From Bacillota bacterium (GTDB lineage Bacteria; Bacillota; Clostridia; Oscillospirales; Oscillospiraceae), in contig JAEWML010000117.1 of assembly GCA_023393155.1 (NCBI GenBank), forward strand, positions 1-8,282: a stretch of 8,282 nt of DNA, written 5' to 3'. Shown here in pieces: positions 5,370 through 8,282 of the stretch (the first letter of the stretch is position 1; each line of letters starts with the position of its first letter). The position numbers and the translations under genes were made by a program. The notes beneath the pieces are model-generated. The model did no database searches. It was not told the DNA's origin and saw only the letters and a program-made list of their open reading frames with translations.

Positions 5370-7418
5370 TTAATTGTTCTTTAGCCGGAAGCGGTCCACC
5401 AGCTCCCGCAGCATCTGTGCCTGCGCGGACAGCTCCTCGCTGGAGGCGGCGGTTTCCTCCGCCGTGGCGCTGTTGGTCTGCACCACGCGGGAAATCTGCT
5501 CTACGCCCTGAGAAACCTGCTCAATGGAGCGGGACTGCTCGTCGGAGGCTTGGGCAATCTGGTCCACCGCCTGCGTGACGGCCTTGATGTCCTCCACCGT
5601 GGAGCGGAGGGAGGAAGCGGTTTCGTCCGCCAGCGCGCTGCCCCGCTGGACGGCCTCAGTGGAGGCCTGAATCAGGTCGGCGGTTCCCTTTGCGGCCTCG
5701 GCGGATTTGGAGGCCAGATTCCGCACCTCGTCAGCAACCACCGCGAAGCCCTTGCCGGCGGCGCCCGCCCGGGCAGCCTCCACAGCGGCATTCAGGGCCA
5801 GAATGTTGGTTTGGAACGCAATGTCGTCGATGGATTTGATGATGCGGCTAATCTGCGCGGAGCGCTCATTGATATCGCTCATGGCGGAAATCAACTGCTG
5901 CATCCGCTCGTTGCTCTCGGAAACACGGGTTGCGGCAAAGTCCACATCGTTGCTGGTTTTACGGGAGGCGGAGGCGTTTGCGCGCACCTGCTGAGACAAA
6001 TCGTCGATGGTGGCGGACAACTCCTCCACGGCGGAGGCCTGCTCTGTGGCGCCCTGAGAAAGGGTCTGCGCTCCGGCGGAGAGCTGGTCCGCGCCCACGG
6101 AAACCTGATCAGACGCCTGATTGATCTGGGACAGGGTCTGGTTCAGAGAGACGGAGATGTTTTCAAGAGACGCCTTGATGCGGGCAAAGTCGCCCAGATA
6201 CTCCCGCTTCAGGGTGAAGGTGAGGTTGCCTCCGGCAATCTCGTCCAACACGGCGGAGATTTCGTCGATATAGCCCACATAATCGTGAAGCCGCTCCGCA
6301 GTTTTTCCAAAGTTGGCGGTCAGCGTACCAAATTCGTCGCCGGAGAGGTGGTCCAGCTTGACGGTCAAATCGCCGTCAGCCATGCGGCGGGCCGCAGTGT
6401 CCAGCTTTTTTACAGGCATAATGACAATCAGACGGCTCATAATAAAAATCATCACCGTGAGGATCACGATGGATACCAGCGCGATGGAGGAAAGCAGGGT
6501 GGTCAGGAAGTTCAGATCCTGCAAAATCTCCGCTCTGGGGACGTAAGAAACCGCCACCCAGTTGCAGCCGGGCACCTGTTTGAGGTCCAGAGCGATTGTG
6601 CCGTCACCGGAGCCGAAGGTTTGAAGTCCGAATACTCCGTCCGTAATCCACTGGGACACCTGCGTGTAGAGGGGATTGTCGGTAAGCTCTGAGAGAACCT
6701 GACCCGAAAGGGCGTCGTCTCTGTGGCCGATAATCATATCGGTGTTGGCGTCCACCAGAAACGCGCTGCCGGTCTGCTCAAGCTGCACCTGCTTCACAAT
6801 TTCGGAAAGCGCGGTTAAGTAGATGTCCGCGGCGGCCACGCCCCGAACTCCTCCATTCTTATTGTGCATGGCGGAGGAGACGCTGACCACGTTCATTCCC
6901 GTGATAACATCCAGATAGGCGGAGCCGAAAACAAAGCTGTCGGAGCCCAGGCCCTCCTGATACCACACTCTTTCCCGAGGCTCGTAGCTGGCGTCGGGAA
7001 CGAAGCTCTGGTGGACAAAGGTGCCGTCCGTGGTGGCAAAATAGAGGCCGTCGGGGAAATCGTCGTCGGTACCGGCAACGTGCCGAAGGTAGGCCAGTTC
7101 CTCCTCCGGGGTCATGGCCATGTATTCCAGCGTATCGCGCTGGGCGTCCAGCGTGGAGGTGACGCCGCTCATCCACGTCTGGACCATGCTGACCACATTG
7201 TCGGTGTTGGCCTCCAGCAGGGAGTCTCCTCTTTCCAAAAGAATTTTGGAGGCCGCAGACTGAATAATCACCAAAATTCCGATGATGACCACAGCAATAA
7301 GGGGAATCAGGGCAATCAGCAGCTTTGCCTGAACGCCGAGCCCGCTTTTGCGGCCGGGTTTGGAACCGGTCAAGGAGGCGGAACCTACGGCTTCTGCTCT
7401 CTCTTTTACACTCTTCAT
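5370..7418 (-). CDS. Methyl-accepting chemotaxis protein with dCache sensor domain
   Basis: This 682-residue transmembrane chemoreceptor would report ligand binding to the CheA/CheW kinase array. Order of parts: basic cytoplasmic tail, TM1 (about 33-53), extracellular dCache_1-type sensor (about 55-300), TM2 (about 305-335), HAMP (about 336-385) with a second HAMP-like segment (about 385-430), then the long coiled-coil signalling domain. Its hairpin tip is [20 protein letters not shown] (530-549), followed by [15 protein letters not shown]. The sensor has Y145, R150-x-W152, Y168 and D198, matching the pattern and spacing reported for amino-acid-binding dCache domains such as PctA, so an amino-acid-like ligand is inferred. 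ATG at 7418 has GGAG 7 nt upstream. Upstream in-frame ATGs at 7442 and 7493 lack one. There is no C-terminal CheR-binding pentapeptide (it ends FRLKNN). The gene stands alone between two strong terminators, with no che gene next to it. Confidence 0.95.
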   Translation of the reverse strand: MKSVKERAEAVGSASLTGSKPGRKSGLGVQAKLLIALIPLIAVVIIGILVIIQSAASKILLERGDSLLEANTDNVVSMVQTWMSGVTSTLDAQRDTLEYMAMTPEEELAYLRHVAGTDDDFPDGLYFATTDGTFVHQSFVPDASYEPRERVWYQEGLGSDSFVFGSAYLDVITGMNVVSVSSAMHNKNGGVRGVAAADIYLTALSEIVKQVQLEQTGSAFLVDANTDMIIGHRDDALSGQVLSELTDNPLYTQVSQWITDGVFGLQTFGSGDGTIALDLKQVPGCNWVAVSYVPRAEILQDLNFLTTLLSSIALVSIVILTVMIFIMSRLIVIMPVKKLDTAARRMADGDLTVKLDHLSGDEFGTLTANFGKTAERLHDYVGYIDEISAVLDEIAGGNLTFTLKREYLGDFARIKASLENISVSLNQTLSQINQASDQVSVGADQLSAGAQTLSQGATEQASAVEELSATIDDLSQQVRANASASRKTSNDVDFAATRVSESNERMQQLISAMSDINERSAQISRIIKSIDDIAFQTNILALNAAVEAARAGAAGKGFAVVADEVRNLASKSAEAAKGTADLIQASTEAVQRGSALADETASSLRSTVEDIKAVTQAVDQIAQASDEQSRSIEQVSQGVEQISRVVQTNSATAEETAASSEELSAQAQMLRELVDRFRLKNN

Positions 7419-7521
7419 AATCTGTCTCCATCCTTTCAACATCGAGATGTGTGCAGGGCCGTATATGCGCTGCGGAACCTTATGCTTTAGCAATGCCTAT
7501 TGTAAAAGTTTAGTTGCGCTA

Positions 7522-7550
7522 ATTATAACAGCTCGATTTCGACAATACAA
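7522..7550 (-). promoter_or_regulatory. Sigma-A-type promoter with extended -10 for the chemoreceptor gene
   Basis: On the minus strand, TTGTAT (7545-7550), a 17-nt spacer and a perfect TATAAT (7522-7527) preceded by TG one base upstream (TGTTATAAT) give a start near 7515. The leader is about 97 nt. I looked for a motility sigma-D promoter and for a c-di-GMP riboswitch in the leader and found neither. Confidence 0.65.
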
Positions 7551-7654
7551 GACAGAAAGGAAACATTTTCACAAAGAAAATTTAGTCGATACGAAGAATT
7601 AAATGTGGGTTCTTTTTACAAAAAGCACGTAAAAATTTATATTTATCCGCCTAT

Positions 7655-7693
7655 AAAACGCCTGCGGGGCCATATCGGCCCCGCAGGCGTTTT
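7655..7693. terminator. Intrinsic terminator, perfect 17-bp stem
   Basis: AAAACGCCTGCGGGGCC (7655-7671) and its exact complement (7677-7693) enclose the 5-nt loop ATATC. On the minus strand the stem ends in GCGTTTTATAG, 17 nt after the stop codon of the small gene at 7710, its obvious client. The T's on the plus side (GCGTTTTGTG) make it usable in both directions. Confidence 0.88.
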
Positions 7694-7709
7694 GTGCGGT
7701 GAATCCGTA

Positions 7710-7892
7710 TTAAAGACCAATGTGCAGTCTGGAGACAAGATCCGACATCTGCTCCTCAGGGGTGCTTTCAATCCGAAGCAGGAGCCGCTGCTTTTCCTGG
7801 GGAGTGCAGGCGTCGTAAATGCGGGCGGCCTCCGGGTTGTCCCGCAGCAGTGCGCCAAAGGCCATGGCCGAGGAAATACCGTTGTCCATCAT
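7710..7892 (-). CDS. Small conserved-looking protein of unknown function (59-60 residues)
   Basis: The translated protein starts MMDNGISSAMAFGALLRDNP, is soluble, and is probably two or three short helices. A middle acidic/basic segment, EAARIYDACTPQEKQRLLLR, is followed by STPEEQMSDLVSRL. The pattern of an N-terminal aliphatic segment, a TPQEKQ-like turn and a final EEMxxLVxxL helix resembles small uncharacterised proteins I recall as common in Clostridia. I cannot name a family or function. The start is the tandem ATG at 7892/7889, with GAGG (7898-7901) 5 or 8 nt upstream, and 7889 has the better spacing. Longer in-frame extensions to 8099 read through hairpins and lack a ribosome binding site. 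It is monocistronic, ends 17 nt before a strong terminator and has two hairpins in its leader, so it is very likely expressed. Confidence 0.75.
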   Translation of the reverse strand: MMDNGISSAMAFGALLRDNPEAARIYDACTPQEKQRLLLRIESTPEEQMSDLVSRLHIGL

Positions 7893-7953
7893 TATCACCT
7901 CAAGAAGAAGTATATCGCTTCCGGAAAAATTTATACCGCGCGGAAGGGGAGAA

Positions 7954-7990
7954 CCTTTCGGCGGAAAGGGCCTGCGCCGTCCTACGACGG
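7954..7990 (-). other. Paired hairpins upstream of the small gene
   Basis: CCTTTC/GAAAGG (7954-7959 and 7964-7969, loop GGCG) and CCGTC/GACGG (7977-7981 and 7986-7990, loop CTAC) lie back to back 62-100 nt upstream of the small gene, probably within its leader. No T-tract follows either one on the minus strand. No known riboswitch class is recognised. They may be RNA structure or protein-binding sites. Confidence 0.35.
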
Positions 7991-8040
7991 AAGGGGAAAT
8001 ACAGATAAACAGGTCCTCGAAAAAAATTTGGCTTTTCCTG

Positions 8041-8069
8041 TTGACAAAGCCGTTTTTCTTTGCTATACT
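8041..8069 (+). promoter_or_regulatory. Near-consensus sigma-A promoter for the tRNA unit
   Basis: A perfect TTGACA (8041-8046), a 17-nt spacer and TATACT (8064-8069) form the strongest promoter in the window, as expected for stable RNA. It would start near 8076 and transcribe through the tRNA-like fragment into tRNA-Ala, about 142 nt downstream. Confidence 0.85.
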
Positions 8070-8123
8070 GACAACTGTTCTGAGTGCCTTGGCCGCCACA
8101 CAGCGTTGCAGGGCAAGGGATTC

Positions 8124-8147
8124 GGGGAATTAGCTCAGCTGGGGAGC
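8124..8147 (+). pseudogene. Orphan 5' tRNA fragment resembling tRNA-Ala (acceptor 5' strand plus D arm)
   Basis: GGGGAATTAGCTCAGCTGGG (8124-8143) matches the start of the downstream tRNA-Ala at 19 of 20 bases. The acceptor 5' strand (GGGGAAT), T8-A9 and a complete D arm (GCTC/GAGC, loop AGCTGGG, one base shorter than the intact copy) are present. After 8147 the likeness ends: no canonical anticodon arm, no normal T arm and no ATTCCCC to close the acceptor. An ACAC-AAGC-GTGT hairpin (8151-8162) and a TTCAAAA stretch resembling a T loop (8184-8190) could be decayed remains. It is probably a degenerate tRNA copy rather than a working tRNA. Confidence 0.6.
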
Positions 8148-8217
8148 CCAACACAAGCGTGTAGCAACCCCCGTTCCTGCAAGTTCAAAAAGTTCATATT
8201 TGCACACTCTACTATCT

Positions 8218-8282
8218 GGGGGATTAGCTCAGCTGGGAGAGCGCCTGACTGGCAGTCAGGAGGTCAGCGGTTCGATCCCGCT
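8218..8282 (+). tRNA. tRNA-Ala (anticodon GGC), 3' end cut by window
   Basis: The cloverleaf is clear up to position 65: acceptor GGGGGAT (8218-8224), T8-A9, D stem GCTC/GAGC (8227-8230 and 8239-8242), anticodon stem CCTGA/TCAGG (8244-8248 and 8256-8260), loop CTGGCAG with T33 and anticodon GGC at 8251-8253, variable AGGTC, and T stem AGCGG/CCGCT (8266-8270 and 8278-8282) with loop TTCGATC. GGC reads GCC and GCU alanine codons. G3 at 8220 is compatible with the G3:U70 alanine identity pair, but position 70 lies beyond the window. Confidence 0.95.

Noticed and set aside
5550..7490. Plus-strand frames of 380 and 208 residues opposite the chemoreceptor
   Set aside because: They are antisense shadows of the MCP coding sequence. 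Their Gly/Val/His-rich translations have no domain signal.
7419..7515. c-di-GMP riboswitch in the chemoreceptor leader
   Set aside because: Chemotaxis genes in Clostridia sometimes have one, but the conserved GEMM blocks and tetraloop-receptor pattern are absent.
7909..7914. Minus-strand TATACT just upstream of the small gene as its -10
   Set aside because: It would start transcription inside or next to the ribosome binding site (7898-7901), and its -35 position reads GGTATA. The true promoter is probably farther upstream and was not identified.
1..8282. CRISPR array, insertion sequence, phage or defence cassette
   Set aside because: No regularly spaced repeats, transposase or integrase motifs, target-site duplications or known defence domains were seen on either strand.

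Overview
The window reads as chromosomal DNA from a GC-rich, spore-forming member of the Clostridia, probably Oscillospiraceae-like. This rests on spoIIR, an ispE gene of the MEP isoprenoid pathway, an FMN riboswitch-controlled ECF riboflavin S-component, an LTA-synthase-type membrane sulfatase, purine-rich AAAGGAG-type ribosome binding sites and Firmicute-style sigma-A promoters. No species is claimed.

Layout. (1) Positions 1-2694, minus strand: a promoter and FMN riboswitch lead into ribU, and then, across a perfect 11-bp hairpin, into an LtaS-like polymerase/sulfatase that runs off the left edge of the window. (2) Positions 2777-5027, plus strand: a promoter whose spacer holds a GAAC-N4-GTTC palindrome (LexA/DinR-box-like) precedes a compact gene set: a SLOG/DUF1273 (YpsA-type) protein, ispE (4-nt ATGA overlap) and spoIIR (91 nt later). 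(3) Positions 5028-5369: a gene-free convergent region with a perfect 17-bp bidirectional terminator and three short perfect palindromes. (4) Positions 5370-7550, minus strand: a methyl-accepting chemotaxis protein whose dCache sensor carries the residue pattern of amino-acid-binding dCache domains. (5) Positions 7655-7892, minus strand: another perfect 17-bp terminator and a 59-60-residue protein of unknown function. (6) Positions 8041-8282, plus strand: a near-consensus promoter, an orphan 5' tRNA fragment and a tRNA-Ala(GGC) cut by the right edge.

Most of the content is ordinary housekeeping, sporulation and sensory biology. The observations most worth following are the possible SOS-type operator on the SLOG-ispE-spoIIR promoter, the mutually exclusive pairings visible in the ribU riboswitch expression platform, and the tRNA-Ala-like 5' fragment lying between a strong promoter and the real tRNA-Ala. 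I see no CRISPR array, transposase, phage gene or toxin-antitoxin or defence cassette, and no clear evidence of a wholly new system.
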